Assembly: GCF_900110075.1 (NCBI RefSeq)
Contig: NZ_FOCJ01000004.1
Location: 124,001 to 188,000 of the forward strand
DNA from: Paenibacillus sp. OV219
GTDB taxonomy: Bacteria > Bacillota > Bacilli > Paenibacillales > Paenibacillaceae
Reading direction: 5' to 3'
DNA length: 64,000 nucleotides
Under the pieces are notes generated by a model. That model ran no database searches and was not told the DNA's origin. It saw only the letters and a program-made list of their open reading frames with translations. Below, piece by piece: positions 16,296 to 25,319 of this stretch. Made by a program: the position numbers and the translations under genes. Position 1 is the first letter of the stretch; each line of letters begins with the position of its first letter.

Positions 16296-17369
16296 ATGTC
16301 CGGGGAAGGACTGCCTACTCGTAAAATAACAATTGACCTCGAAGATTTGCGGAGGCTGGAATCGGACGTTTGGAGCAACGAGTTCGCTCCCGTCAAGCTG
16401 GAGATGAACGGCGTCGTGATGGATGCCCAGCTTCGGTTCCGCGGCGGTCACACACGCAACTATCCGAAGAAATCGTATGAGATCCATTATGGATACAATC
16501 AAATTCTGCACTGGAATGCCGAGTTTGACGATCCATCCATGATACGCAACGCGCTCTCTTTTCAATTTTTCAATCTGATGGGTGTCCCTTCGCCAAAGAC
16601 GAAGCATATGTGGCTCGAATGGAACGGCAATCCTCATGGCTGTTACTTAGAGCTGGAATCCGTTGATTCGAGGTTCTTCCGCAAGCGGGGAATTGGCGCG
16701 AGATCACTGATCTATGCTGTTAATGACAAAGCAAACTTCAGCAACATCGACCCTTATACGGACGCGGAGAAGGAGACTATGTTCGAAGGATATCGGGTCA
16801 TGAAAGGAACGGATTATACACGAACGAAGCTTGTTCGCTTCATAAGGCGTATTAACCGGCCGGCGAATTCATCGCTGCGGACTTATTTGGCGAACCGTCT
16901 TGACGTCTATTTATACTTGAAATGGCTCGCAGGCGCGGTATTGACCGGCAACTACGACGGGTTCGACCAGAACTACGCGCTGTATGAACATACAAGCACG
17001 GGCAGATACCGGATCATTCCGTGGGATTATGAAGGTACATGGGGGAGAAACTGCTACGGCAAATTATGCGGCAGTGATCTTGTCGATGTGAAGGGGTACA
17101 ACACGCTTACATGGAAGGTGCTTTCTTATAAGTCTTGCAGGCAGGCTTATCGCAAAATCCTCTCGAATATGCTCGCAACCAAATTCACTGTCGAAACGAT
17201 TGAGCCGATGATTGCGAACCTGTATGAGAAGCTCGGACCTGCGATTCGGGATGATTTTACGCGCAAATGGCCCTATTACGCCTTCGAACAGGAGCCGCAG
17301 ACTTTCCTGGACTACATTGAAGAACGCAGGGCCATTGTGCAAGAAGTGCTCGATACGTGGAAAGATTAA
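16296..17369 (+). CDS. cotH: Spore coat kinase CotH
   Basis: A 357-residue protein, ATG after AAGGAGA. It aligns by eye along its full length with B. subtilis CotH: FRGGHTRNYPKKSYEIHY, LELESVDSRFF, IYAVNDKANFS, LKWLAGAVLTGNYDGFDQNY and RIIPWDYEGTWGRN. The Asp of IPWDY (residue 244) corresponds to the catalytic Asp of this atypical kinase family. CotH phosphorylates Ser residues of CotB and CotG in the outer coat. The Gly-Ser-X gene ends 104 nt upstream on the same strand and is the likely local substrate together with CotB. Confidence 0.93.
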   Translation: MSGEGLPTRKITIDLEDLRRLESDVWSNEFAPVKLEMNGVVMDAQLRFRGGHTRNYPKKSYEIHYGYNQILHWNAEFDDPSMIRNALSFQFFNLMGVPSPKTKHMWLEWNGNPHGCYLELESVDSRFFRKRGIGARSLIYAVNDKANFSNIDPYTDAEKETMFEGYRVMKGTDYTRTKLVRFIRRINRPANSSLRTYLANRLDVYLYLKWLAGAVLTGNYDGFDQNYALYEHTSTGRYRIIPWDYEGTWGRNCYGKLCGSDLVDVKGYNTLTWKVLSYKSCRQAYRKILSNMLATKFTVETIEPMIANLYEKLGPAIRDDFTRKWPYYAFEQEPQTFLDYIEERRAIVQEVLDTWKD

Positions 17370-17377
17370 GCTAATTA

Positions 17378-18298
17378 TTATTCAAATAGTCCCATACTTA
17401 AATACCGCTCGCCGCTGTCCGGCGCGATACAAAGCACACGCCCGCCTTCTCCAATACGGCGGGCTTGCTCCATTGCCGCCCATACGGAAGCACCAGAGGA
17501 CGGACCAAGCAGCAGCCCTTCCTCTCTGGCAAGACGACGCATCGTCACAATAGCATCATCATCGGACACTCGAACGATTTCGTCATACACCGATGTGTTC
17601 AGAATAGCCGGTACGAAGCCCGGACTTGTGCCAACGAGCTTATGCGGCCCTGGCTTACCTCCCGACAATACTGGAGAACCAAGCGGCTCAACGACAGCGA
17701 CGTACAGTCCTGGCAGCGCATCCTTAAGCGTCTCGCCAGTTCCGGTAATTGTTCCTCCGGTACCTGCTGAAGCGACAAACACATCGAGCCTGCCTCCTGT
17801 TTGACGCAAAATCTCCTGCGCCGTCGTAACGCGATGAATGTCCGGATTCGCGTGATTCTCGAATTGGTTTGGGATATAGCTGCCCGGACGCTCTGCTTGC
17901 AGCTCGAATGCACGTTTGATCGCGCCTGGCATACGCTCGGAGGCAGGCGTCAGCTCGACCTCCGCTCCATATGCCTTGAGCAGGCCGATCCGTTCCTTGC
18001 TCATATTGTCCGGCATGACCAGAATTAGTTTATAGCCCTTGGCTGCAGCATTCATCGCTAGGCCGATGCCGGTGTTGCCGCTAGTCGGCTCGATAATCGT
18101 CGCTCCCGGAGCAAGAATGCCTTCCTGTTCTGCGGTGGCAATTAACGAGAACGCAGCACGGTCCTTCACGCTTCCGCTCGGGTTGAATCGCTCAAGCTTC
18201 ACGAGCACTTCAGCCATACCAGGCAGCCTAAGCCTTCTTAATGCGACGACCGGCGTCTCGCCGATCAGTTCAGTTACGTCGTTTACAATACGGGGCAT
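17378..18298 (-). CDS. cysK: Cysteine synthase (O-acetylserine sulfhydrylase)
   Basis: A 306-residue fold-type II PLP enzyme. RFNPSGSVKDRAAF contains the Lys that binds pyridoxal phosphate, EPTSGNTGIGLA is the substrate loop, and VASAGTGGTITGTG binds the cofactor phosphate. It makes cysteine from O-acetylserine and sulfide. Its end lies 8 nt from the convergent cotH. The MFS gene ends 21 nt upstream on the same strand, so it may be read from that gene's promoter. Confidence 0.9.
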   Translation of the reverse strand: MPRIVNDVTELIGETPVVALRRLRLPGMAEVLVKLERFNPSGSVKDRAAFSLIATAEQEGILAPGATIIEPTSGNTGIGLAMNAAAKGYKLILVMPDNMSKERIGLLKAYGAEVELTPASERMPGAIKRAFELQAERPGSYIPNQFENHANPDIHRVTTAQEILRQTGGRLDVFVASAGTGGTITGTGETLKDALPGLYVAVVEPLGSPVLSGGKPGPHKLVGTSPGFVPAILNTSVYDEIVRVSDDDAIVTMRRLAREEGLLLGPSSGASVWAAMEQARRIGEGGRVLCIAPDSGERYLSMGLFE

Positions 18299-18319
18299 AC
18301 ACAGCCCTTCCCTTCCCCA

Positions 18320-19651
18320 TCAGCCTCTCGAAGGAGAGGCACGTTCTTTATCAACAGGCTTCGTGCGAAGCAGCGGACGCATGAGCAGCCAGCCGAGAAT
18401 CGGAAAAGCACCAACAGCCAGCATAAGCGAAGGCACGACATACGGAGAGCGGTCAATGAACGGCAGAACGATTAAATATGCCGTTACGCCGATCACTCGA
18501 CCGACCGTCAGCCCTGCCTCCCTTAGAATGACGAACTCCTCCCGCTGCTTCGCGCTGTCTTCATCCCTTCCGATGAGATCGAATACAGCCGATGTCATCG
18601 GTATAATATAGAGCGGCATGAATAGTGCCGTTCCAAGACCAAAGATAAGCAGTGTCCGGTAATTCAGCGGCATGAAGAGCACGACTACGATTGCCGTTAT
18701 CGCAATCGAGCCGATCATCATGGCGACACGTCTTCGATTCGGCTTCAGCATCCGGCCAATAAGCCAGAAGCTTACGAGCGCGACGAGCGACGTAATTAAG
18801 GAGAAATTGCCGAGCTTCCCTTCATTCTTCGTCGCAATGTAGACAAGCAGGCCGATGAAGAACATAAAGACGCCTTCTCGCACCCCTTGCGCAATGATCG
18901 CCGGGACCGCCAGTCGCCAATGGTTGCCGTGCTCACGCAACACGCGAAAACCGTGAAACCATTCATACGTACCGCTTGACTCCCGCTTCTTCAGCCAGAA
19001 GCTGAGCACAACCGCCACGGCAAAGATGACAGACGACACCGTAAAAATAATACTGTACCCGCGCTCGCCCTGATTGATTGTGATGAGCCAGCCCGAAATC
19101 CAAGGCGCGATAATGCCTGCACCTGACCCGAGCAATCCGGCCCATCCGTTGAACCGGTCGCGGTTGCCAGGCTCGGTAATCTCGAAATAGACAACGTTGA
19201 ACGCAAGCCAGAAGCATCCATTGCCAATTCCAATCAGCAAGCCGAGCGGCACAATATAAGAAATAGCCGTTTTTCCAAGCAGCAGCACGACCAAATAGAA
19301 AACTCCGGACAGCGCAACGCCGAGCCGGAGGCTGTTCATTTTGTTATGCTCCTTCACCCATTTGCCAGCCAGCCAGAAAGTGAGGCCGCTTACGACGAAC
19401 TGGGTTAAATTGAACCAGCCGATCAGCGCGAACGAACCGCTCGCTTTCCATAGATAGACTGGCAGAAACGTGCCGGACAGCGCGTTCGCTATACCGAGCA
19501 GCGCTTGAACCGCGAGCAACACAATCGCTTGGCTATCGAGCGCGCGGCTGTCCATATTTCGCTTGTTTCCTTCATTCGATACGATGCGTTGCTTTTCTCG
19601 CGTTTTACCTGCATGCCAGCGTGATTGCACGGAATGTTTGCCTTGCTCCAA
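18320..19651 (-). CDS. MFS transporter
   Basis: A 443-residue integral membrane protein with about twelve hydrophobic segments, preceded by a basic 31-residue N-terminal extension. The TTG at 19651 follows GGGAGGG at good spacing, although the ATG of MDSRALDS further in is an alternative. LTFWLAGKWVKEHNKMN replaces the usual signature loop, and EITEPGNRDRFNGW lies between segments. No substrate can be assigned. It is closely followed by cysK. Confidence 0.8.
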   Translation of the reverse strand: MEQGKHSVQSRWHAGKTREKQRIVSNEGNKRNMDSRALDSQAIVLLAVQALLGIANALSGTFLPVYLWKASGSFALIGWFNLTQFVVSGLTFWLAGKWVKEHNKMNSLRLGVALSGVFYLVVLLLGKTAISYIVPLGLLIGIGNGCFWLAFNVVYFEITEPGNRDRFNGWAGLLGSGAGIIAPWISGWLITINQGERGYSIIFTVSSVIFAVAVVLSFWLKKRESSGTYEWFHGFRVLREHGNHWRLAVPAIIAQGVREGVFMFFIGLLVYIATKNEGKLGNFSLITSLVALVSFWLIGRMLKPNRRRVAMMIGSIAITAIVVVLFMPLNYRTLLIFGLGTALFMPLYIIPMTSAVFDLIGRDEDSAKQREEFVILREAGLTVGRVIGVTAYLIVLPFIDRSPYVVPSLMLAVGAFPILGWLLMRPLLRTKPVDKERASPSRG

Positions 19652-19744
19652 TCGTGAATCCCTCCCGCCTGCTGCATCCCTAAAGCTGCAGCCTTCTAGG
19701 CGTAAGTTTCCCCCATATGGGATGCGGCATGCCGGAAAATCCTT

Positions 19745-20323
19745 CTAGTCCTCCAAATTTGTAGCTTTGGATAACAAGCTGACCAGACGTTCTTGACCCT
19801 TCACGGACAATCGGTTCTGCGTGTGGAAGCAGGAAGGACATACATAGAGCACTAGCTCGAACGGCGCTTCTAGAATTGGCTCACCTAGAGCAGCAGACAC
19901 TTTTGGCGTAAACCGTTTCTCCTTCACAGTCTGCGTGCCCGCTTCGATCATAAACTCACGGCAGGACGGACATTCAGGCGCTTCTAGCTGATCGTCCAAT
20001 ATGCGGTTCATCGTCTCTTCAAGCGCAAGCTGGTCACGGTTATACGGTCTCAGCTCGGATAAGTCATGCGAATGAGAATGCGAACCTTCACCTTCACCTT
20101 CATCTTCATATTCTTCTTCCCAATCGGTGTCGTCCTCTTGTTCATTCGAATCCACTGTGTCTGTTTCTTCATCTTCCAGCTCCATACCGATTTGAAGCGT
20201 ACGGTAGCCGGACAGCTCATTCTCACAATGCGGGCAATTACGCTCTGGGCCAATTTCTTCATCCCATACGATCTCGGTATGACACCAAGGACAGATCGCG
20301 TGATCTTCGTGTTTCTCGTTCAT
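19745..20323 (-). CDS. Zinc-ribbon protein with an acidic linker
   Basis: A 192-residue protein, ATG after GGGAGAG. Two Cys-x2-Cys pairs near the N-terminus (ICPWCH and NCPHCE) form one zinc ribbon; further pairs (ECPSC and VCPSC) lie in the C-terminal half. Between them is a very acidic stretch with SHSHSHD. No named family was recognised. It lies downstream of DUF350 and mutS2 on the same strand and may be read with them. Confidence 0.7.
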   Translation of the reverse strand: MNEKHEDHAICPWCHTEIVWDEEIGPERNCPHCENELSGYRTLQIGMELEDEETDTVDSNEQEDDTDWEEEYEDEGEGEGSHSHSHDLSELRPYNRDQLALEETMNRILDDQLEAPECPSCREFMIEAGTQTVKEKRFTPKVSAALGEPILEAPFELVLYVCPSCFHTQNRLSVKGQERLVSLLSKATNLED

Positions 20324-20346
20324 TGTTGTTTCTCTCCCTATACAAA

Positions 20347-20424
20347 TTATTGAAGCAAATATACGACGCCAAAAATAACGAAAAGTGCGGCAAGCGCAAA
20401 CAACGTTCCCCATAAATATTTCAT
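20347..20424 (-). CDS. Possible 25-residue membrane peptide
   Basis: An ATG at 20424 opens a 25-codon frame, MKYLWGTLFALAALFVIFGV then VYLLQ, i.e. a short head and one membrane helix. It sits between DUF350 and the zinc-ribbon gene on the same strand, 23 nt before the latter's start. Upstream GAAAGG is weak and distant, so translation is uncertain. Confidence 0.4.
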   Translation of the reverse strand: MKYLWGTLFALAALFVIFGVVYLLQ

Positions 20425-20459
20425 TTGTTTAGCAACAGCCTTTCAACAATTAATGAAAG

Positions 20460-20879
20460 CTACGCAATCGTAGCGCCAATGACGTAAGAAAGCGATATCG
20501 AAATGATCATGGCAATAAATCCGACAGCCTTATTGTCCTTCTGAATCTCATCGTCGATCCGGAATACAGGCGTCAGAAATTCGAATAAGAAATATGCAGC
20601 AATCAGCAGCGCGAAACCGAACGTCGCCCACACAATGCTCTGGTAGACGGTCTCGTTCGCCTCAATCGAGAAGCGGAACAAATTGCAGATGCCGAAGATT
20701 TTGCCTCCGGTCGCCATCGCAACAGCCATATTCCCGCGCTTGATCTCTTGCCAACACTTATATTTGGTTACAAATTCAAAGAAGAACAGAAACACCAGCA
20801 AGGCAAGCACCGCTACTGACACATAAGCTAGCGATGCCGCAAACGTATTGCTGAGCAATTGATCGATTTCTTGTTCCAT
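20460..20879 (-). CDS. DUF350 membrane protein (YshE-like)
   Basis: A 139-residue protein with four hydrophobic segments (YVSVAVLALLVFLFFFEFV, VAMATGGKIFGI, IVWATFGFALLIAAYFLFEF, AVGFIAMIISISLSYVIGA). This is the DUF350 pattern of two paired repeats. It follows mutS2 by 18 nt, as yshE follows mutSB in B. subtilis. Function unknown. Confidence 0.85.
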   Translation of the reverse strand: MEQEIDQLLSNTFAASLAYVSVAVLALLVFLFFFEFVTKYKCWQEIKRGNMAVAMATGGKIFGICNLFRFSIEANETVYQSIVWATFGFALLIAAYFLFEFLTPVFRIDDEIQKDNKAVGFIAMIISISLSYVIGATIA

Positions 20880-20897
20880 CTATTTGCCCTCGCTTTG

Positions 20898-23258
20898 TTA
20901 CTTCAATTCTGCAACCGTAACGCCCGCGCCGCCTTCGCCATATCTGCCGAGACGGTAGCTCTTCACATGCTTATGTCTGCGCAGAAAATCGCTGATTCCG
21001 GTCCGCAGTACGCCCGTGCCAATGCCGTGGATAATAAACACTTGCCCGAAGCCCGCCAAGAACGACTCGTCGAGGAACCGATCCACCTCAATCATCGCTT
21101 CCTCTAAGTTCGATCCGCGCAGATCCAGCTCGGAACGCACATTCTCATCGCGAGTACGCTTGAGGCTAGCGGAAATCTTCGGCTGCGCCTTGTTCGCTTC
21201 CGCACGTTTCACAAGCTCCAAGTCGCTAACCGCAACCTTCATCTTCATAATGCCGAGCTGCACAAAAGCATCGTTGCCTGACAGCTCCACAACATGTCCG
21301 CGCTGATTCAAGCTGTACACCATGACCTCGTCGCCGTTCTCAATCTGCTGCGGCTTTGCAGTCTTCTGCTTCGTACCAGCCGCTTTGCGCTTCTCTGGCA
21401 TCGCTTCATCTAGCTTACGGCGTGCTTCGATCAGCTTGTGATCCTTCACCGCCGCGCCTTCCTCTTGCGCGAGCTTGCGCAGATCCGCGATGATGTCTTC
21501 CGCTTCGCGCCTCGCCTTCAGTAGCACTTCGCGCGCATCATCCTGCGCCTTCGCGAGCAACCGCTCGCGCTGCTCCTCAAACTTCTGCAGCTCCGCTTCA
21601 TGCCGCGTACGCTCCGCCTCCAGCTGCTTGCGCAGCGCTTCGGCTGTGTTGCGCTCAGCCTCGGCACCGATTCGATTCTCCTCCAAGGAGGCGATCATCG
21701 ACTCGACGCGCATATCTTCTTCGCTCACTTCGCCGCGCGCGTGATCTATAATGGTCCGCGTAAGGCCAAGCCGCTCCGCAATCGCGAACGCGTTGCTTCG
21801 GCCAGGAACTCCGATGAGCAAGCGGTAGGTTGGGCTCAGCGTCGCAATATCAAACTCCATGCTCGCATTGATTACGCCTTTGCGGTTGTAAGCATAAGCT
21901 TTCAATTCACTGTAGTGCGTTGTCGCTATGATACGGCATCCGAGCTTATGCATATGCTCGAGAATCGCAATCGCTAGTGCAGAGCCTTCCGCCGGATCGG
22001 TTCCTGCACCAAGCTCATCGAGCAGAACAAGACTCTTCGGCGTCATATTGCTCAAGATTCGGATAATATTCGTTAAGTGGCTGGAGAACGTACTTAGGCT
22101 CTGCTCGATGCTTTGCTCATCGCCAATATCGGCATAGATCGCATCAAATACGCATAGCTGGCTGCCGTCTTCAGCCGGTACGAACAAGCCGGACATCGCC
22201 ATCAGGCTGAGCAATCCGATCGTCTTCAGTGAGACCGTCTTACCGCCCGTGTTCGGACCTGTTACGATAATCGCCGTGTAGTTGTTGCCAAGCTCGACAT
22301 CAATCGGCACCACATGCTCGCGAGCAATAAGCGGATGGCGACCGCGGCGCAGCTTCAGGAAGCCTCTGTCATTCATGAGTGGCAGCGTTGCCCCCATCGT
22401 ATGTGCAAGACGCGCTTTGGCAAAGGCAAAATCAAGCTGTCCGAGCACATCCATATCCAGCATCAACTCATCCGCATATTCCGCTGTCAGTGCAGTCAGC
22501 TTTTGCAGGATTTTCTCAATTTCCCGCTCCTCCGCAAGCCGCAGCTCACGCAGTTTATTGTTCATGACAACAATCGCTTCCGGCTCGATGAACAGCGTCG
22601 CACCAGAGCCCGATTGATCGTGGACGATGCCTCCGAAATTCGAACGGTATTCCTGCTTCACTGGAATGACATAGCGGTCGTTCCGGATCGTAATAATGGC
22701 ATCCTGCAGCATCTTCTGCACAGATGAAGAACGAATCATGCCCTCAAGCTTCTCGCGTACGCGAGATTCACCGCTGCGCAGCTCTCTACGGATATTAGCG
22801 AGCTCGGCGCTTGCGCTATCCATCACTTCCGCCTGATCATCAATACAGAAGAAGATTGCGTCTTCCAAAGCTTTATGCTCGGTCAACTGCTCAACCATGG
22901 CCGCAAGAAGCGGAACCGAATGGTCATCATGAAGCTGCTCAACATGGCGTTTCACCCGGCGCGAACCGCGAACGGTCTCCGCAATTTCCAGTAGCTCCCC
23001 GGGGTTTAGCGTACCGCCGATCTTCGAACGAAGCAGGGACGGCTTAATATCGACAACACCGCCGAATGGCGCACTGCCTTTGAGCCGATCGGCTTTATAG
23101 GATTCATCCGTAATGGCTAGGGAATGCTTCACCATCTCCAAATCGGAGTTTGGTTGGAGCGCCTGAACAGCTGCTTTTCCAAGTGATGTCGCAGCATGCT
23201 GCTCTAATTTATTTACAATTTTGGCATAATCGAGTGTGTGTAATATTTTGTTGTCCAA
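20898..23258 (-). CDS. mutS2: MutS2 / RqcU ATPase with Smr domain
   Basis: A 786-residue protein from the TTG at 23258 (DNKILHTLDYAKIVNKLEQH), the usual family start, preceded by GAGGAG. GPNTGGKTVSLKTIGLL is the Walker A loop, LVLLDELGAGTDPAEGSALA Walker B, and the last 80 residues, beginning ELDLRGSNLEEAMIEVD and containing IIHGIGTGVL, form the Smr nuclease domain. MutS2 has been linked to suppression of recombination and, in B. subtilis, to rescue of collided ribosomes. Neighbours match Bacillus (DUF350 downstream), but polX, yshB and rnhC expected upstream are absent. Confidence 0.95.
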   Translation of the reverse strand: MDNKILHTLDYAKIVNKLEQHAATSLGKAAVQALQPNSDLEMVKHSLAITDESYKADRLKGSAPFGGVVDIKPSLLRSKIGGTLNPGELLEIAETVRGSRRVKRHVEQLHDDHSVPLLAAMVEQLTEHKALEDAIFFCIDDQAEVMDSASAELANIRRELRSGESRVREKLEGMIRSSSVQKMLQDAIITIRNDRYVIPVKQEYRSNFGGIVHDQSGSGATLFIEPEAIVVMNNKLRELRLAEEREIEKILQKLTALTAEYADELMLDMDVLGQLDFAFAKARLAHTMGATLPLMNDRGFLKLRRGRHPLIAREHVVPIDVELGNNYTAIIVTGPNTGGKTVSLKTIGLLSLMAMSGLFVPAEDGSQLCVFDAIYADIGDEQSIEQSLSTFSSHLTNIIRILSNMTPKSLVLLDELGAGTDPAEGSALAIAILEHMHKLGCRIIATTHYSELKAYAYNRKGVINASMEFDIATLSPTYRLLIGVPGRSNAFAIAERLGLTRTIIDHARGEVSEEDMRVESMIASLEENRIGAEAERNTAEALRKQLEAERTRHEAELQKFEEQRERLLAKAQDDAREVLLKARREAEDIIADLRKLAQEEGAAVKDHKLIEARRKLDEAMPEKRKAAGTKQKTAKPQQIENGDEVMVYSLNQRGHVVELSGNDAFVQLGIMKMKVAVSDLELVKRAEANKAQPKISASLKRTRDENVRSELDLRGSNLEEAMIEVDRFLDESFLAGFGQVFIIHGIGTGVLRTGISDFLRRHKHVKSYRLGRYGEGGAGVTVAELK

Positions 23259-23434
23259 GCGGGCACAACTCCTCTCGTTTCTTATTATAGCGGAAGGAAG
23301 CAGTCTATGCCATGACAAGCGATGCACCCATGAATGACAGTTACAAAAAAGGTAACACTACATGTACACGAGGAGTAACACCATCTCCGAGTAAGGAAGC
23401 TCTTCCAAAAAATAGGTACAGGAGGTTTTCCGTA

Positions 23435-23785
23435 ATGCATTTTCTGGGTCATGTAGTTAGATTCGTTGTATCAGCGATTGTATTAATGATCGTCGGTTAT
23501 ATTGTGCCACAATTCAGTGTCGGCGGATTCTGGAGCGCTTTATTCCTCGCTCTTGTCATCGCAGCGCTAGGCTGGATTATTGAAGGTATTTTTGGCAAAA
23601 GAGTTACGCCATTCGGACGCGGTATCGTTGGCTTCCTATGCAGCGTACTCGTCATCTGGCTTGCACAGTTTATCGTCGGCGGTGTTCATGCGACATGGCT
23701 CGGCGCGATACTGGCAGCGCTTGTTATCGGGATCATCGACCTATTCATCCCCGTCAGCACGCCTTACGAGGCTGGACGCGAGTAA
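23435..23785 (+). CDS. Phage-holin-family (YvlD-like) membrane protein
   Basis: A 116-residue protein from the ATG after CAGGAGG; a longer frame from 23312 is rejected. Four hydrophobic segments with VSAIVLMIVGYIVPQFSVGG, FWSALFLALVIAALGWIIEG and the final helices are typical of the YvlD branch of the holin-4 superfamily, small membrane proteins of Firmicutes often tied to the cell-envelope stress response. It is divergent from mutS2. No lysis genes are nearby, so a phage role is unlikely. Confidence 0.75.
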   Translation: MHFLGHVVRFVVSAIVLMIVGYIVPQFSVGGFWSALFLALVIAALGWIIEGIFGKRVTPFGRGIVGFLCSVLVIWLAQFIVGGVHATWLGAILAALVIGIIDLFIPVSTPYEAGRE

Positions 23786-23906
23786 ATAGAACGTTTCAAG
23801 CTACAGGCACTGCGCCTTCCCGTATTCAACAGATCGTCACAGTAATTTTACCCATGGCAAGGTATACTGGATACATTATTGATTCCAAGCTATGGAGGGT
23901 TATCTA

Positions 23907-24302
23907 GTGAAGAAATTACTGCTTATCGCTTTCATGATGGTTGCAGCGGTTCTTGTTCTGGCGGCTTGCGGCGAGAACAAATCTGACAATACGAATACAG
24001 GCGCAGGCGCCGGTGTAGAAGAAACAGGCACTGCGGCTTCGACCAAAATTACGATTAAAGCGAAACGTTACGAGTTCGAAAAGCCAGTCTATACGATCAA
24101 AAAAGGCGAGCCAACCGAAATTACGCTGAAATCGGAAGATGGCATTCACGGCATCGAAGTATCCGATTTGAACGGTCTGAAGATCGACAGCGACAAGCCG
24201 AAGGTTGTAACGATTAACGAACCAGGCGAATATGAATTCCACTGCGATATCATGTGCGGAAGCGGTCACTCTAAGATGATTGCGAAGCTGGTTGTTGAAT
24301 AA
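23907..24302 (+). CDS. Cupredoxin lipoprotein with a CuA-type site
   Basis: One hundred and thirty-one residues from the GTG at 23907, 7 nt after GGAGGG. A lipoprotein signal peptide ends in VLVLAACGE, so the mature protein is anchored at Cys. The domain that follows (ITIKAKRYEFEKPVYTIKKG) resembles the C-terminal domain of cytochrome oxidase subunit II. HGIEVSDL supplies a His, and HCDIMCGSGHSKM the Cys-x3-Cys-x3-His-x2-Met ligands of a binuclear CuA centre. No oxidase subunit is encoded nearby. It may carry electrons or donate copper; nitrous-oxide-type electron transfer is also possible. Confidence 0.85.
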   Translation: MKKLLLIAFMMVAAVLVLAACGENKSDNTNTGAGAGVEETGTAASTKITIKAKRYEFEKPVYTIKKGEPTEITLKSEDGIHGIEVSDLNGLKIDSDKPKVVTINEPGEYEFHCDIMCGSGHSKMIAKLVVE

Positions 24303-24322
24303 CACCTATAAACACCCATGAA

Positions 24323-24350
24323 ACCGCCCTTCCGGGGCGGTTTTTATTAT
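24323..24350 (+). terminator. Terminator after the CuA lipoprotein gene
   Basis: ACCGCCC-TTCC-GGGGCGGT followed by TTTTATTAT, 20 nt past the stop codon. Confidence 0.92.
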
Positions 24351-24517
24351 ACCGATTCGTAATGCTGTCCATCAGAAAAGCTGATGAAGCGCCTCAATTG
24401 TCATCTATATTGGTTTTACCAGCAGTAACGTATAAGAAATCCTTATAGCCGTACTATTTCTTTCGATTGCCTGTTACTGCTACGATGTTGTCAACAATGA
24501 TGCAAAGGGTGGTCTTC

Positions 24518-25201
24518 ATGGGCAAGCTGAGTGGACAAGTAGCGGTAATTACAGGTGCGGGCACGGGACTCGGCAGGGCAACGGCAATTGATTTTGCACG
24601 GGAAGGCGCTCATGTCGCTCTGCTCGGCAGACGGTCCCACAAGCTCGAAGAAACAGCTGAACGGATCAGAAACGATGCAGCCGGCGAAGGTAAAGTACTT
24701 GTACTGGCATGTGATATTACGATTGAAGAGCAAGTAGAAGCTGCTATTGCACGGGTCATGGCCGAGCTAGGCAAGATTGATATTCTCGCGAACAACGCAG
24801 CAGTACTGGAGCCTGGCAAAGTCATTGAACTGACGGCTGCAGAGTGGGCGCTTCAGCTTAGCGTGAATTTGACGGGACCTTTCCTCATGACGCGAGGTGT
24901 CCTGCCAACTATGCGCGAGGCACGCTATGGCCGGATTATCAACATTACTTCCGGTCTTGCATGGAACGGTGCCGGTGGTTATGCCGCATACAGCGCATCC
25001 AAAGCAGGCCTCGAATCACTAACGCGGACGACGGCCGATGAAGAGCATGATTTCGGCATTCTCGTGAACGCGTTCAATCCGGGCACAGTTCGCAGCGAAA
25101 TGCATGCAACAGGCAAGGATCCGCATCAAGTGACGTCTGAGCTTGTTCGCCTAGCCTCGCTTCCGCAGAACGGCGTGACGGGCTCGATCGTTACCCATTA
25201 A
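24518..25201 (+). CDS. Short-chain dehydrogenase/reductase
   Basis: A 227-residue Rossmann protein. TGAGTGLGRATA is the cofactor-binding TGxxxGxG motif, NNAA the structural motif, and YAAYSASKAG the catalytic Tyr-x3-Lys. The start ATG at 24518 follows AAAGGGTGG. The C-terminus is slightly short for the family and lacks the usual final GGxxxxG(G) segment, ending instead in GVTGSIVTH. It resembles FabG-like oxidoreductases, but the substrate is unknown. Confidence 0.85.
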   Translation: MGKLSGQVAVITGAGTGLGRATAIDFAREGAHVALLGRRSHKLEETAERIRNDAAGEGKVLVLACDITIEEQVEAAIARVMAELGKIDILANNAAVLEPGKVIELTAAEWALQLSVNLTGPFLMTRGVLPTMREARYGRIINITSGLAWNGAGGYAAYSASKAGLESLTRTTADEEHDFGILVNAFNPGTVRSEMHATGKDPHQVTSELVRLASLPQNGVTGSIVTH

Positions 25202-25227
25202 TGAAGCATTAAAGTGAGGTAGTCGCG

Positions 25228-25295
25228 AAAATAAGGGCTATGTCCGTATGAGCAGGTTCCAGTAGAAACCTTCATACGTCCATAGCCCTTATTAT
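25228..25295. terminator. Bidirectional terminator between convergent genes
   Basis: Long interrupted arms (AATAAGGGCTATG with CATAGCCCTTATT, then CGTATGA with TCATACG) close a hairpin flanked by A-rich and T-rich ends. It separates the dehydrogenase gene from the convergent coiled-coil gene and could serve both. Confidence 0.85.
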
Positions 25296-25319
25296 GTTGG
25301 TACGGATGGAGCTTTTCTC

